From positions 152,001 to 216,000 of the forward strand of contig NZ_JAMZDX010000001.1 of assembly GCF_024172095.1 (NCBI RefSeq): a DNA stretch of 64,000 nucleotides, given 5' to 3'. Made by a program: the position numbers and the translations under genes. Below, piece after piece: positions 50,618-58,734 of this stretch. This DNA is from Kitasatospora cinereorecta (GTDB lineage: Bacteria > Actinomycetota > Actinomycetes > Streptomycetales > Streptomycetaceae). Position 1 is the stretch's first letter; every line of letters starts with the position of its first letter. The notes beneath the pieces were generated by a model. That model had not been told where the DNA came from, did no database searches, and saw nothing but the letters and a program-made list of their open reading frames with translations.

Positions 50618-51616
50618 ATGAGCGACGTTCAGTCGGCGGGCAAGAGCGTGATCGACGGCATCGGCCACCGGTTCGTGGAGGCCAATGGCATCCGGACCCA
50701 CATCGCGGAGCAGGGCGAGGGACCCCTGGTGGTCCTGCTGCACGGCTTCCCGGAGACCTGGTACTCCTGGCGCCACCAGATACCCGCCCTCGCGGCGGCC
50801 GGGTACCACGTGGTCGCCCCGGACCTGCGCGGCTACGGGCAGACCGACGCCCCGGCGGAGGTGGACAAGTACTCCCAGCTCCACCTGGTCGGCGACCTGG
50901 TCGGACTGCTCGACGCACTCGGCGAGCAGCAGGCGGTGGTGGTGGGCCACGACTTCGGCACCGCGGTGGCGTGGAACGCGGCGCTGCTGCGCCCCGACCG
51001 CATCCGCGGTGTGGTCGCGCTGAGCGTCCCGTACCTGCCGCGCGGCCCGATCAGTGCCCTGGCCGGCCTGCGCCAGGCGCTCGGCGACGGCTTCTACATG
51101 CAGTACCTGCAGGAGCCCGGTGTGGCCGACACCGAGCTGGCCGCGGACGTGCGCGCGAGCCTGCTGCGCTTCTACCACTGGGGCTTCGGCGACTCGCCGC
51201 AGGCCGCGGCGGCGAGCCTGCCGGTGGTGCCCGAGGGCAGCGGTCTGCTGGACATCATGCCGGCGACGACCGAGCTCCCCGGCTGGCTGACCGAGGCGGA
51301 CCTCGACGTCCACACGGCCGAGTTCACCCGTACCGGGTTCACCGGCGGCCTGAACTGGTGGCGGACGATCGACCTGAGCTGGGAGCTGACGGCGGCCTGG
51401 CAGGGCGCGCCGCTGACGACGCCGGCGCTGTACGTGCACGGCGACCGGGACGGGAGCGTGGGGCTCCCCGGCATGGACCAGCTGATCGCCAACCTGCAGA
51501 TGTTCGTGCCGAACCTGACCCGCACCGTGGTGCTGCCCGGGACCGGCCACTGGACGCAGCAGGAGCGTCCCGAGGAGGTCACCACGGAACTCCTGAAATT
51601 CCTCGCCGGCCTGTAG
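50618..51616 (+). CDS. Epoxide-hydrolase-like alpha/beta hydrolase
   Basis: The 332-residue enzyme has the oxyanion-loop HGFPETWYSWRHQIPAL, YGQTDAPAE, a nucleophile Asp in VVVGHDFGTAVAW, a cap domain, an acid in YVHGDRDGSV and a catalytic His in PGTGHWTQQERPEEV. HGFPE and GHDFG are typical of soluble epoxide hydrolases rather than serine esterases. It probably opens an epoxide or acts on a related xenobiotic. First gene of a set with the MFS pump and VOC protein; the pump starts 49 bp after its stop. Confidence 0.9.
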   Translation: MSDVQSAGKSVIDGIGHRFVEANGIRTHIAEQGEGPLVVLLHGFPETWYSWRHQIPALAAAGYHVVAPDLRGYGQTDAPAEVDKYSQLHLVGDLVGLLDALGEQQAVVVGHDFGTAVAWNAALLRPDRIRGVVALSVPYLPRGPISALAGLRQALGDGFYMQYLQEPGVADTELAADVRASLLRFYHWGFGDSPQAAAASLPVVPEGSGLLDIMPATTELPGWLTEADLDVHTAEFTRTGFTGGLNWWRTIDLSWELTAAWQGAPLTTPALYVHGDRDGSVGLPGMDQLIANLQMFVPNLTRTVVLPGTGHWTQQERPEEVTTELLKFLAGL

Positions 51617-51665
51617 AAAACCCGATCGCCGACACCGTCGGATCCTTCGAGAAAGGGATCTCACC

Positions 51666-53093
51666 TTGACCACCGACACAGCCACTCCGCCACGTTTCAG
51701 CGGCAGGCAGCGGTTGATTCTGCTCCTCCTGCTCGGCTCCGGCTTTCTGTTCGCCGCCGACTACTCGATCCTGAATGTCGCGTTGCCGAAGGTCGGGGCG
51801 GGCGTCGGGTTAGGCCTGACCGGGCTTCCCTGGATCGGTTCCGCGTACACGCTGCCCGCCGCCGGCTTCATGCTGATGTTCGGCCGCCTCGCCGACCTGT
51901 ACGGCCGGCGCCGGATGTTCCTGGCCGGCATGGTCCTGCTGGCCGCCGCCTCGCTGCTCGGCGGCTTCGCCACCAACCCGACGATGCTGCTGACCGCCCG
52001 CGCGCTGCAGGGCACCTCCACCGCGATGGCGCTGCCCGCGGCGCTGTCGCTGATCACCACCACCTTCAGCGAGGGCGGCCTGCGCGACCGCGCCCTCGGC
52101 CTGAACGGTGCCATCCTGTCCGGCGGGTTCACCGCCGGTGCGCTGGTCGGCGGCGCCCTGGTCAGCCTGCTGAGCTGGCGGGCCGGGTTCTTCATCAACG
52201 TCCCGTTCGCCGTCCTCATCCTGCTGATCGCCCCCGCGCTGGTCGGTGAGAGCCGGATCCCCGAGCGGGTGAAGGTCGACCTGCCGGGTGCGGTGACGGT
52301 GACCGGCGGTCTGCTGGCCGTGGTGTACGCCGTGGTCCAGAAGAACCTGATCGCGGCCGCCATCGGCGTGGTGCTGCTGGCCGCCTTCTGGCTGATCGAG
52401 GTGCGCTCGCCCGCGCCGCTCGCGCCGGTGCGCTTCCTCAAGCGGTCCACGGTCAAGTGGGGCAACTTCGCGGGGCTCGTGACGTTCTCCATGGAGACCG
52501 GCATGATCTTCCTGATGACGCTCTACCTCCAGGACGTCCTCAAGTTCGCCCCGGTGGTCACCGGCCTCATCTTCGGTGTCCCCGGCCTTGCCGCGGTGTT
52601 CGCAGGCCCGATCGCCGGACGCATCCTCGGCCGCTTCGACAGCCGGAAGGTCGTCACCCTGGGCCTGATCCTGCAGGCCCTGATGATCCTGCCGCTGGTG
52701 TTCCTCGGGGACAGCAGGATGGCGCTCGCGGTGCTGATCCCGGCGCTGTTCCTGGGCTTCTTCGTGCACGTCACCGTCATCGTCTCGTACATGGTGATCG
52801 GCACCTCCGGCCTGCCGGACGAGGAGCAGGGCCTGGCGACCGGCCTGACCTCGCTGACCCAGCAGGTCGCCCTCACCGTCGGCGCCCCGATCATGGTCTC
52901 GATCGCCGCCACCCAGAGCTCCCAGCTCACCGGCACCCACCTCGCGCTGACCGTGAACGTGGCCGTGATCGTGGCCGGCGCCGTCCTCATCTGGTTTGGC
53001 CTCCGCCCGCGCGGGCAGGCCGCCACTGCGGGCGCGGCCACCGTTCCGGCGGCCAAGGGAAGTGCCGAAGACCTTGCCCCGTCGCTGGATTGA
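51666..53093 (+). CDS. DHA2-type MFS drug exporter
   Basis: The 475-residue transporter has about fourteen spans. Motif A is MFGRLADLYGRRRMF, and motif C-like sequence is in LGLNGAILSGGFTAGALVGGALVSLLSWRAGFFINVP. This is the pattern of the 14-span DHA2 drug/proton antiporters. The start is a TTG at 51666 with an AAGGGA-type sequence upstream. Its position after a hydrolase under an HxlR regulator fits export of a toxic or antibiotic compound. Confidence 0.92.
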   Translation: MTTDTATPPRFSGRQRLILLLLLGSGFLFAADYSILNVALPKVGAGVGLGLTGLPWIGSAYTLPAAGFMLMFGRLADLYGRRRMFLAGMVLLAAASLLGGFATNPTMLLTARALQGTSTAMALPAALSLITTTFSEGGLRDRALGLNGAILSGGFTAGALVGGALVSLLSWRAGFFINVPFAVLILLIAPALVGESRIPERVKVDLPGAVTVTGGLLAVVYAVVQKNLIAAAIGVVLLAAFWLIEVRSPAPLAPVRFLKRSTVKWGNFAGLVTFSMETGMIFLMTLYLQDVLKFAPVVTGLIFGVPGLAAVFAGPIAGRILGRFDSRKVVTLGLILQALMILPLVFLGDSRMALAVLIPALFLGFFVHVTVIVSYMVIGTSGLPDEEQGLATGLTSLTQQVALTVGAPIMVSIAATQSSQLTGTHLALTVNVAVIVAGAVLIWFGLRPRGQAATAGAATVPAAKGSAEDLAPSLD

Positions 53094-53168
53094 CCGATTG
53101 TCAGATCATCTGATCGTCTCTCACGGCCCCCTGTACAGCACAGAACAGAACGATTGAGGAGAACCGTC

Positions 53169-53516
53169 ATGATCACGCCGAAGCTCAGCAGCATGCTCCT
53201 TGGCACCACCAAGCCCGAGGAACTGCGCGAGTGGTACCGCAAGGCGCTCGCCCCCGAGTACCAGGGCGAGGGGCCGATCGACCTCGGCGGCTTCCTGCTG
53301 GTCATCGAGAAGCGCGACGACGTCGAGGCGAAGAACAACGAGCCGGGCCGCATGATCATCAACTTCCACGTCGACGACTTCGACGCCGTGGAGGCGCAGC
53401 TCAAGGCGGCCGGCGTCGAGTGGCTGCTCCCGGTGGCCGACCGCCCCTCCGGCCGCTTCGGCACCTTCGCCGACCCGGACGGCAACTACCTGCAGATCAT
53501 CCAGTTCAACAAGTAG
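53169..53516 (+). CDS. VOC (glyoxalase/bleomycin-resistance) family protein
   Basis: The 115-residue single-module VOC protein has PKLSSMLLGTTKPEELREWYRKAL at the start, IDLGGFLLVIEKRDD, INFHVDDFDAVEAQLKAAGVEW, and GRFGTFADPDGNYLQIIQF at the end. Such proteins bind or modify small molecules, including glyoxalase and antibiotic-binding members. GAGGAG precedes the ATG at 53169. Last gene of the hydrolase-pump-VOC set; a hairpin follows. Confidence 0.9.
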   Translation: MITPKLSSMLLGTTKPEELREWYRKALAPEYQGEGPIDLGGFLLVIEKRDDVEAKNNEPGRMIINFHVDDFDAVEAQLKAAGVEWLLPVADRPSGRFGTFADPDGNYLQIIQFNK

Positions 53517-53541
53517 GACGTTCGCACCGTCGAACGCCTCC

Positions 53542-53579
53542 CGTGCCCGGCCCGCCGCACCCGCGGCGCGCCGGGCACG
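53542..53579 (+). terminator. Terminator after the VOC gene
   Basis: CGTGCCCGG (53542-53550) pairs with CCGGGCACG (53571-53579), and inner CCGCCGC/GCGGCG segments extend the stem. It lies 25 bp after the VOC stop. Confidence 0.65.
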
Positions 53580-53802
53580 AGGCGTTGGGGCACGGGGCGT
53601 TGGGCCCTGTGGAGCGGCTCCCGGGGCCCGGGGGCGGGCCGCCGACCCGGTCGGGTATGCCGGACACCGCAGACCGCTGCCCGGGCCCGCCCAGCCGCCC
53701 GTACCGTCTGCCGGCCCCGGCCGCACGTACTGCCCGTGCGGTGCCCAGGAGGCCGGTCCGGGCGGCCGTACGCCGTCGAGCCGGGGAGGGTGCCCGGGAA
53801 CG
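53580..53802. other. Gene-free stretch between convergent genes
   Basis: Apart from terminator-like hairpins at both ends, I see no gene or repeat here. Base composition is as GC-rich as the coding regions. Confidence 0.5.
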
Positions 53803-53840
53803 CGGAGAGCCGCCGCGCCGGGTGGCGTGGCGGCTCTCCG
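53803..53840 (-). terminator. Terminator of the monooxygenase gene
   Basis: CGGAGAGCCGCC (53803-53814) and GGCGGCTCTCCG (53829-53840) are perfect 12-bp arms, 14 bp beyond the monooxygenase stop on the minus strand. Confidence 0.75.
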
Positions 53841-53853
53841 TGCGGGGTGCCGG

Positions 53854-55047
53854 TCAGATGAACATCGTGTTGGGCTCCAGGCCGCACAGGACCCGGCCGT
53901 AGGTCTCGGTGTTGGAGTCCGGGCTGAACATCGGGTGCACGCTGATGGCGTGGAGGTCGCGGTGGATCCGCTGGATCGGCTCGTGCTTGTAGATGGACGA
54001 GCCCCCGCTGGCCGAGGCGAAGATCTCCACGGCCTCCTTGGCCAGCTTGGTGGCCCAGCCCTCGTCGGCGCGGACCCGGGCCCGCTCCTCGATCGTCCAG
54101 GGCTCGCCGCTGGCCGCCTTGGCGTCCACCAGCGCCGCGGCGTGGTACGCGTGGTACTCCGCCTGCTCGGTCTTCATCACGGCGGTGCCGACCTGGATGT
54201 GGGTGACCGGCGCCTCGGCCTGGTGCTCGTAGTCGGTGTACCGGATCGGCCGTCCGGGCATCTTCTCGAAGAACGCCTCGCGGGCGGCCTTGGCCATGCC
54301 GACCAGGATGCCGACGGTGGCGGCGGAGCCGGCCAGGATGGTCGGGCTGCGCCAGATGGTGCCGTCCGCGTTCAGCTTCGACATGCTGTTCGGCCGGATC
54401 GCCGAGGCCAGCGGGATCATGTGGCTCTCCGGGACGAAGACGTCCTTGGCCACGGTGGTGACGCTGCCGCTGGCCGCCATGCCGGAGGTGTGCCAGTCGT
54501 CCACGATCTCCAGGCTCGACATCGGCACGGCCAGGATGACCGGCTCGGGCTCGGCGCCCGGCCGGAGCAGGATGGTGGCCAGCTCCTGCCAGTTGGAGTG
54601 CAGGGCGCCGCTGACGAAGTGCCAGGAGCCGTTGAGCAGGTAGCCGCCCTCCACCGGTACGCACGCCCCGCTCGGGCTGACGGCGCCGCAGATCCGGACG
54701 TCCTCGGTGGTGAACACCTCCTCCTGGGCCTCGTCGGGGAACAGTCCGACGATCCACGAGGCGATCCAGTAGGTCGACATCGTCCAGGCCAGGGCGCCGT
54801 CCGCCCGGCCGAGATCGATGGCGACGTCCACCAGGGTCTTGGTGTCGGCCTCGTAGCCGCCGAACCGGGTCGGCATCCGCAGCTTGAAGATCCCCGCGTC
54901 GCGGAGGGCCCGGATGGAGTCCTCGTGGATGCGCCGGTTCTCCTCCGACCATGCCGCCTTCTCCCTGAGCACTGGCACCAACTCGGCCAGGGAGCTCTTC
55001 AGTTCTTCAATTGTCGGCTGATTCTGCGACGTTCCGGTGATCGACAC
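53854..55047 (-). CDS. Acyl-CoA-dehydrogenase-fold (group D) flavin monooxygenase-like protein
   Basis: The 397-residue protein has the acyl-CoA dehydrogenase fold: helical N-terminus (LAELVPVLREKAAWSEENRRIHEDSIRALRDAGIFKLRMPTRFGGYEAD), middle beta domain (CGAVSPSGACVPVEGGYLLNGSWHFVSGA) and C-terminal helical bundle ending ETYGRVLCGLEPN. The arrangement resembles HsaA/pigment-pathway two-component monooxygenases rather than true dehydrogenases, and the usual catalytic Glu is not apparent. Such enzymes need reduced flavin from a separate reductase, not adjacent here. GTG at 55047 follows AGGAGG five bases upstream. It is divergent from the SRPBCC gene across two palindromes. Confidence 0.82.
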   Translation of the reverse strand: MSITGTSQNQPTIEELKSSLAELVPVLREKAAWSEENRRIHEDSIRALRDAGIFKLRMPTRFGGYEADTKTLVDVAIDLGRADGALAWTMSTYWIASWIVGLFPDEAQEEVFTTEDVRICGAVSPSGACVPVEGGYLLNGSWHFVSGALHSNWQELATILLRPGAEPEPVILAVPMSSLEIVDDWHTSGMAASGSVTTVAKDVFVPESHMIPLASAIRPNSMSKLNADGTIWRSPTILAGSAATVGILVGMAKAAREAFFEKMPGRPIRYTDYEHQAEAPVTHIQVGTAVMKTEQAEYHAYHAAALVDAKAASGEPWTIEERARVRADEGWATKLAKEAVEIFASASGGSSIYKHEPIQRIHRDLHAISVHPMFSPDSNTETYGRVLCGLEPNTMFI

Positions 55048-55179
55048 CCTAGCCTCCTGAGGAAGAGCCGTGACGTGGATCGACAATCCCATTCGCGACC
55101 CGTGCGGGGCTTCTCCCGGATTGCCGGAGACGGGACGGCAGTGACGGGCCGGACCGGGGTATCCTCGCGCGATTCGTGC

Positions 55180-55230
55180 GCAACTCTTCGGTTGCTCTTC
55201 GGGCCTCCATGTGCAACCATGAAGTTGCAC
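55180..55230. promoter_or_regulatory. Two GCAAC-N6-GTTGC operators
   Basis: GCAAC-N6-GTTGC occurs at 55180-55195 and, within the longer GTGCAAC-N6-GTTGCAC, at 55211-55230. The two GCAAC cores are 33 bp apart, about three turns, in the shared promoter of the monooxygenase and SRPBCC genes. A common dimeric regulator is likely; its identity is unknown. Confidence 0.6.
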
Positions 55231-55259
55231 CCCAAAACGGCGGCAACGAAAGAGGCATC

Positions 55260-55697
55260 ATGAGCGAGGAACTGATCGAGCGTGAGACCCTGATCGAGGC
55301 GTCCCTGGAGCGGGTCTGGTCCCTGGTGGCCGAGCCGGGCTTCTGGGTGGCCGACGAGGCGAGCCTGACCGGCGCCGAGGCCAAGGAGGGCGACTCGATC
55401 GTCGCGAAGAACGCCGAGTACGGCGACTTCCCGGTGCGGGTGGAGAAGGTCACCCCGCCGACCTACGTCGCGTACCGCTGGGTCACCGCCTTCCCGGGCG
55501 AGGAGCTGCGCGAGGACAACAGCACCCTCATCGAGTTCACCCTGACCGCCGAGGGCGACAAGACCCGCCTGCGCGTCGTCGAGAGCGGCTTCGCGGCCCT
55601 CCCGACCACCGAGGAGCGGCGCACCAAGACCCTGAGCGACAACGCCAGCGGCTGGCCGCAGGTGCTCGCGGCGCTCAAGACGCGCGCCGAGAAGTAG
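55260..55697 (+). CDS. SRPBCC (AHSA1-like) domain protein
   Basis: The 145-residue START-like protein has IERETLIEASLERVWSLVAEPGFWV at the start, PPTYVAYRWVTAFPGEEL, TLIEFTLTAEGDKTRLRVVESGF in the core, and a C-terminal helix (NASGWPQVLAALKTRAEK). The fold makes a hydrophobic pocket that binds lipids or polyketide-like ligands. ATG at 55260 follows GAAAGAGG. The gene has operators upstream and a long terminator hairpin downstream shared with the convergent methyltransferase. Confidence 0.88.
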   Translation: MSEELIERETLIEASLERVWSLVAEPGFWVADEASLTGAEAKEGDSIVAKNAEYGDFPVRVEKVTPPTYVAYRWVTAFPGEELREDNSTLIEFTLTAEGDKTRLRVVESGFAALPTTEERRTKTLSDNASGWPQVLAALKTRAEK

Positions 55698-55737
55698 TCC
55701 GTCCGGCCGGGATGCCTCTCGGGCGGACGGCCGGGCG

Positions 55738-55776
55738 GTGGTGCGGGCCCTCCCCCTGCCCCGGGGAGGGCCCGCA
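55738..55776. terminator. Bidirectional terminator
   Basis: The perfect 16-bp arms are at 55738-55753 and 55761-55776 with a 7-base loop, between the convergent SRPBCC and methyltransferase genes. Confidence 0.85.
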
Positions 55777-55794
55777 CCGCCACCCGGCCGGGGT

Positions 55795-56742
55795 TCAGCG
55801 CTTGCGGGCGATGGTGACGCCGTCCCGGACGGGCAGCATGACGGCCTCCACCCGGGGGTCGGTGGCGATCAGCTCGTTGAGGCCGCGCATCGCCAGGTGG
55901 TCGGGGCCGGTGAAGGCCGGGTCGAGGACGCGGCCGCCGAGGAACACGTTGTCCAGGACGACCAGGCCGCCCGGCCGCAGCCGGGGGACGATCTCCTCGT
56001 AGTACGCCGGGTAGGAGGCCTTGTCGGCGTCGATGAAGGCGATGTCCAGCTCGGGCTCGGTCGGCAGGGCGCGCAGCGTCTCCAGCGCCGGGGCGAGGGC
56101 CAGTTCGACGCGGTCGGCGACGCCGGCCCGCTCCCAGTAGCGGCGGGCCACGGCGGTCCACTCCTCGCTGACGTCGCAGGCCAGCAGCCGGCCGCCGTCG
56201 GCCAGGCCGCGGGCGATGCAGATCGAGGAGTAGCCGGTGAAGACGCCCACCTCGACCGCCCGGCGGGCGCCCACCAGGCGGGTCAGCAGGGTGAGCAGCG
56301 CGCCCTCGTCGTGCGAGATCTGCATCCCGGCCGCGCCGCCGGTGGCCTCCCGGGTCTCGGCGACCAGTTCGCGCAGCAGCTCGTCGGGCTGGGTGCTGTG
56401 GGCGAGCACGTAGTCGGCGACCAGCGGGTGGGTGGGTTCCACGGTGTCCCCGCCGATCGGCTCGCTCCAGTCGACCGCCAGGTCCTCGCGGGCGGCGAAC
56501 CGGACGAGGTGGCGGGCGACCACGTCCTGCACGCCGGCCAGCGCCTCGGCGTCCGCGGCGGTGGCGGTCAGCTCCAGGCCGTCCGGCCCGGGGACGAGCA
56601 CGCAGCTGCCCGCGCTCAGGGTGACGGTGCCGCGTCCGTCCAGGGTGAGGTCGGTGGAGACCTTGCGGCCCAGGTGCGAGACCAACTGCTTGATGTAGCG
56701 CTCGGGGCGGTCGGTGTCGACCAGTGCCGTCGAGACGGGCAT
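55795..56742 (-). CDS. DUF2218-methyltransferase fusion protein
   Basis: The 315-residue protein has two parts. Residues about 1-95 (DRPERYIKQLVSHLGRK...LTLDGRGTVTLSAGSCVLVP...RHLVRFAAREDLAVDW) match DUF2218, usually a separate ~95-residue protein. Residues about 110-315 are a class I O-methyltransferase of the caffeoyl-CoA type: QISHDEGALLTLLTRLVGARRAVEVGVFTGYSSICIARGL (SAM site), LLACDVSEEW, DIAFIDADKASYPAYYEEIVPRLRPGGLVVLDNVFLGG. DUF2218 may bind metal or a substrate. GGAGG precedes the ATG at 56742. It is divergent from arsR with a palindrome between. Confidence 0.85.
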   Translation of the reverse strand: MPVSTALVDTDRPERYIKQLVSHLGRKVSTDLTLDGRGTVTLSAGSCVLVPGPDGLELTATAADAEALAGVQDVVARHLVRFAAREDLAVDWSEPIGGDTVEPTHPLVADYVLAHSTQPDELLRELVAETREATGGAAGMQISHDEGALLTLLTRLVGARRAVEVGVFTGYSSICIARGLADGGRLLACDVSEEWTAVARRYWERAGVADRVELALAPALETLRALPTEPELDIAFIDADKASYPAYYEEIVPRLRPGGLVVLDNVFLGGRVLDPAFTGPDHLAMRGLNELIATDPRVEAVMLPVRDGVTIARKR

Positions 56743-56787
56743 CGGGTTCCTCCGGCGAGTCGTGGGGCAGGGTGCCCGGCAGGTGGT

Positions 56788-56858
56788 AAGCGTCGAGGAT
56801 TGCCGACGCTTGCCGGGAACGAGTCTGGGCTCAGTGGTGATCGTTTGTCAAAGCGTCG
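56788..56858. promoter_or_regulatory. ArsR-type operator and half-site
   Basis: AAGCGTCG (56788-56795) and CGACGCTT (56804-56811) form perfect 8-bp arms around an 8-bp spacer. A further AAGCGTCG half-site lies at 56851-56858, 24 bp before the arsR start. The position between the two divergent genes suggests autoregulation and control of the methyltransferase. Confidence 0.65.
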
Positions 56859-56881
56859 AGAGTTATGGACACTTTTCGGTC

Positions 56882-57418
56882 ATGGACCCGATCGACGACG
56901 AGCCCGTGGTGCTGCGCTCCCCCGCGCAGTTCAAGGCGCTCGGCCACCCCGTACGCCACCGCCTGGTCAACGTATTGCGCCAACGCCCGGCGACGCTGCG
57001 GCAGTTGGCGGAGGCGATGGGCGCCGCCAAGGGGACGATCGGCTACCACGTCCGGGTCCTCCAGGACGCCGGCCTGGTCCGCGTCGCCGAGAGCAGACAG
57101 GTCCGCGGCGGCACCGAGCAGTACTTCGCCCTGGTCAGTCGCAGCTTCCAGTTCCACGAGGACGCCCGGGGCGGCGCCGAGTTCATGATCAACGCGGCCC
57201 TCGCCGAGATGCTCCCGGAAGGCGAGGAGAAGACCGGGACCACCGTCCTGCGCCACCTCTGGCTCACGCCCGATGAGGTCCGCGCCCTCGCCGAGCGCCT
57301 GGAGACCCGCGACGCCGAACTCGCCACCGGCACCCCCGCCGCCGGCGCCGAGGCCTACGGCCTGCTGGTCAGCCTCTACCGCGCCGACATCCCGGCACTC
57401 ACCCCCGACGAGGGCTGA
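56882..57418 (+). CDS. ArsR-family (helix-turn-helix) regulator
   Basis: The 178-residue protein has an N-terminal ArsR winged helix (FKALGHPVRHRLVNVLRQRPATLRQLAEAMGAAKGTIGYHVRVLQDAGLVRVAE) and a C-terminal half (SFQFHEDARGGAEFMINAALAEMLPEG...VRALAERLETRDAELATG) probably used for dimerisation and ligand sensing. No metal-binding Cys cluster is visible, so the signal is probably organic. There is no clear ribosome-binding site before the ATG at 56882, so the mRNA may be leaderless. It is divergent from the DUF2218-methyltransferase. Confidence 0.9.
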   Translation: MDPIDDEPVVLRSPAQFKALGHPVRHRLVNVLRQRPATLRQLAEAMGAAKGTIGYHVRVLQDAGLVRVAESRQVRGGTEQYFALVSRSFQFHEDARGGAEFMINAALAEMLPEGEEKTGTTVLRHLWLTPDEVRALAERLETRDAELATGTPAAGAEAYGLLVSLYRADIPALTPDEG

Positions 57419-57430
57419 CCGGCCGGCGCG

Positions 57431-57444
57431 ATGACATCTGTCAT
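57431..57444. promoter_or_regulatory. 14-bp palindrome
   Basis: ATGACA-TC-TGTCAT is a perfect palindrome 12 bp after arsR and about 108 bp before the membrane-protein start. It may be an operator for the downstream gene. The regulator is unknown. Confidence 0.4.
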
Positions 57445-57551
57445 GCCGGAGCGGTGACGGGCGGTCCTGCCGTGCACGACCTGCCGGGGGCAAGAATCGT
57501 GGTGTCGGCGGGGCGAAGGGCGCGGGGCCGGCACGGCGGACGGGGGAGAAC

Positions 57552-58010
57552 ATGAACGGCACCGTGGAGACCGCGGAACAGGTGGAGGCCGAGGCGGCGG
57601 CCGGGGACCTGCCCAAGGTCGCCGAGCTGCGACTGCCCGGCTGGTACTTCGCCTTCGAGGGGACCGTCGCCGGCATCTTCGACCTGCTGCGGGCCTTCCC
57701 GTCCGCCTGGCCCGCCGTGGTCGTCCTGGTGGCGGCGAACATCGCCGTCTCGCTGACCGTGATGCGGCGGCGCCTCAGGCTCGCCAAGCTGCTCTGGCGC
57801 GGCAAGGGCACCCGCAGGATCATGTTCACCCTGGTCGGCATCCGGATCGGCGCCCACCTGCTGCTCGCCGCGATCGGCTTGGCCGCCGGCTCGGCCACCA
57901 CGCACGTGCTGTTCGCTCTGGCGATGAGCGCACTGAGCGTCGGCCTGATGCTCCACACCCAGCGGACCTCGCTCGCCGCCCTGGTGGCGAGCGGCAAGGC
58001 CACCGCCTGA
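57552..58010 (+). CDS. Conserved hypothetical membrane protein
   Basis: The 152-residue protein has an acidic N-terminus (MNGTVETAEQVEAEAAAGDLPKV), an amphipathic stretch (LRLPGWYFAFEGTVAGIFDLLRAF) and three or four spans (WPAVVVLVAANIAVSLTVM, LVGIRIGAHLLLAAIGLAAG, VLFALAMSALSVGLML). A basic RRRLRLAKLLWRGKGTRR loop lies between the first two. No family was recognised. GGGGGAGAAC precedes the ATG. Confidence 0.7.
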   Translation: MNGTVETAEQVEAEAAAGDLPKVAELRLPGWYFAFEGTVAGIFDLLRAFPSAWPAVVVLVAANIAVSLTVMRRRLRLAKLLWRGKGTRRIMFTLVGIRIGAHLLLAAIGLAAGSATTHVLFALAMSALSVGLMLHTQRTSLAALVASGKATA

Positions 58011-58049
58011 ACCGCTGGAACGACCACCGCCGGTGCGGCCCGTGCCGGT

Positions 58050-58547
58050 TCAGCCGGTCCGGGCCGCGCCCGGGGGCCAGACCCGGTGGACGGGCACACC
58101 GGCGGCCCGCGCCGCCGCGACCATGTGGGCGGTACCGCCCGGACCGTTGCCCGGGCCGCCGTCCCAGACCGCGACCAGCAGGTCCGCCCGGCGCAGCAGT
58201 TCGGCGTTGGCGGCGACGTACGCGGCACTGTCCGGCTCCGGGGCGGGCAGCACCAGCACCTCGGCGGCGGCCCGGCACAGCCGGTCGAACTCCTCCGCGT
58301 AGGCCGTGTACCCCGCCGCCACCGCCGCCGCCCGGTAGCGGGCCGAGGGCAGCACCACCTCCAGCCGGCCGCCCAGTTCCAGCACCACGTCCGCGAACAG
58401 CGCGTCCGCGCCCGGGGCGATGCACGAGAGGCCGGTGAGAGCGCCGCCCCGCGCGTACGGGCCCAGGAGTGCGAGGAGTTCGGCGCGGATCGACGGGAGG
58501 CCCGCCCCGGCCAGGTCGAGGTGGCCGGTCACGGCGATCACGGTCAT
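58050..58547 (-). CDS. SLOG/LOG-like Rossmann-fold protein
   Basis: The 165-residue protein begins MTVIAVTGHLDL and includes LTGLSCIAPGADALFADVVLELGGRLEVVLPS and RRADLLVAVWDGGPGNGPGGTAHMVAAARAAGVPVHRVWP. The Rossmann pattern with a late GGTAHMV resembles the SLOG superfamily (DprA/LOG/TIR-like), which binds or hydrolyses nucleotides and is often linked to stress signalling. The classical LOG PGG-T-E motif is altered. ATG at 58547. Substrate unknown. Confidence 0.72.
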   Translation of the reverse strand: MTVIAVTGHLDLAGAGLPSIRAELLALLGPYARGGALTGLSCIAPGADALFADVVLELGGRLEVVLPSARYRAAAVAAGYTAYAEEFDRLCRAAAEVLVLPAPEPDSAAYVAANAELLRRADLLVAVWDGGPGNGPGGTAHMVAAARAAGVPVHRVWPPGAARTG

Positions 58548-58734
58548 ACGACTCCCTGCGGCTCCCGGCCGGGCACCTCGCGCCCGTACCGCCGCCCCGC
58601 GGCCACCCGTGGACCGGCTGCGTCCGGTCTGCCCGCTGCGGCCGCACTTCACTCCCGGCGCCGGGTACTTCAGTCCTGGCGCCCGGCGGCAGCCTCCTGG
58701 ACAGGGCTGACCTGGGAACCCGACAATCGCTGTC

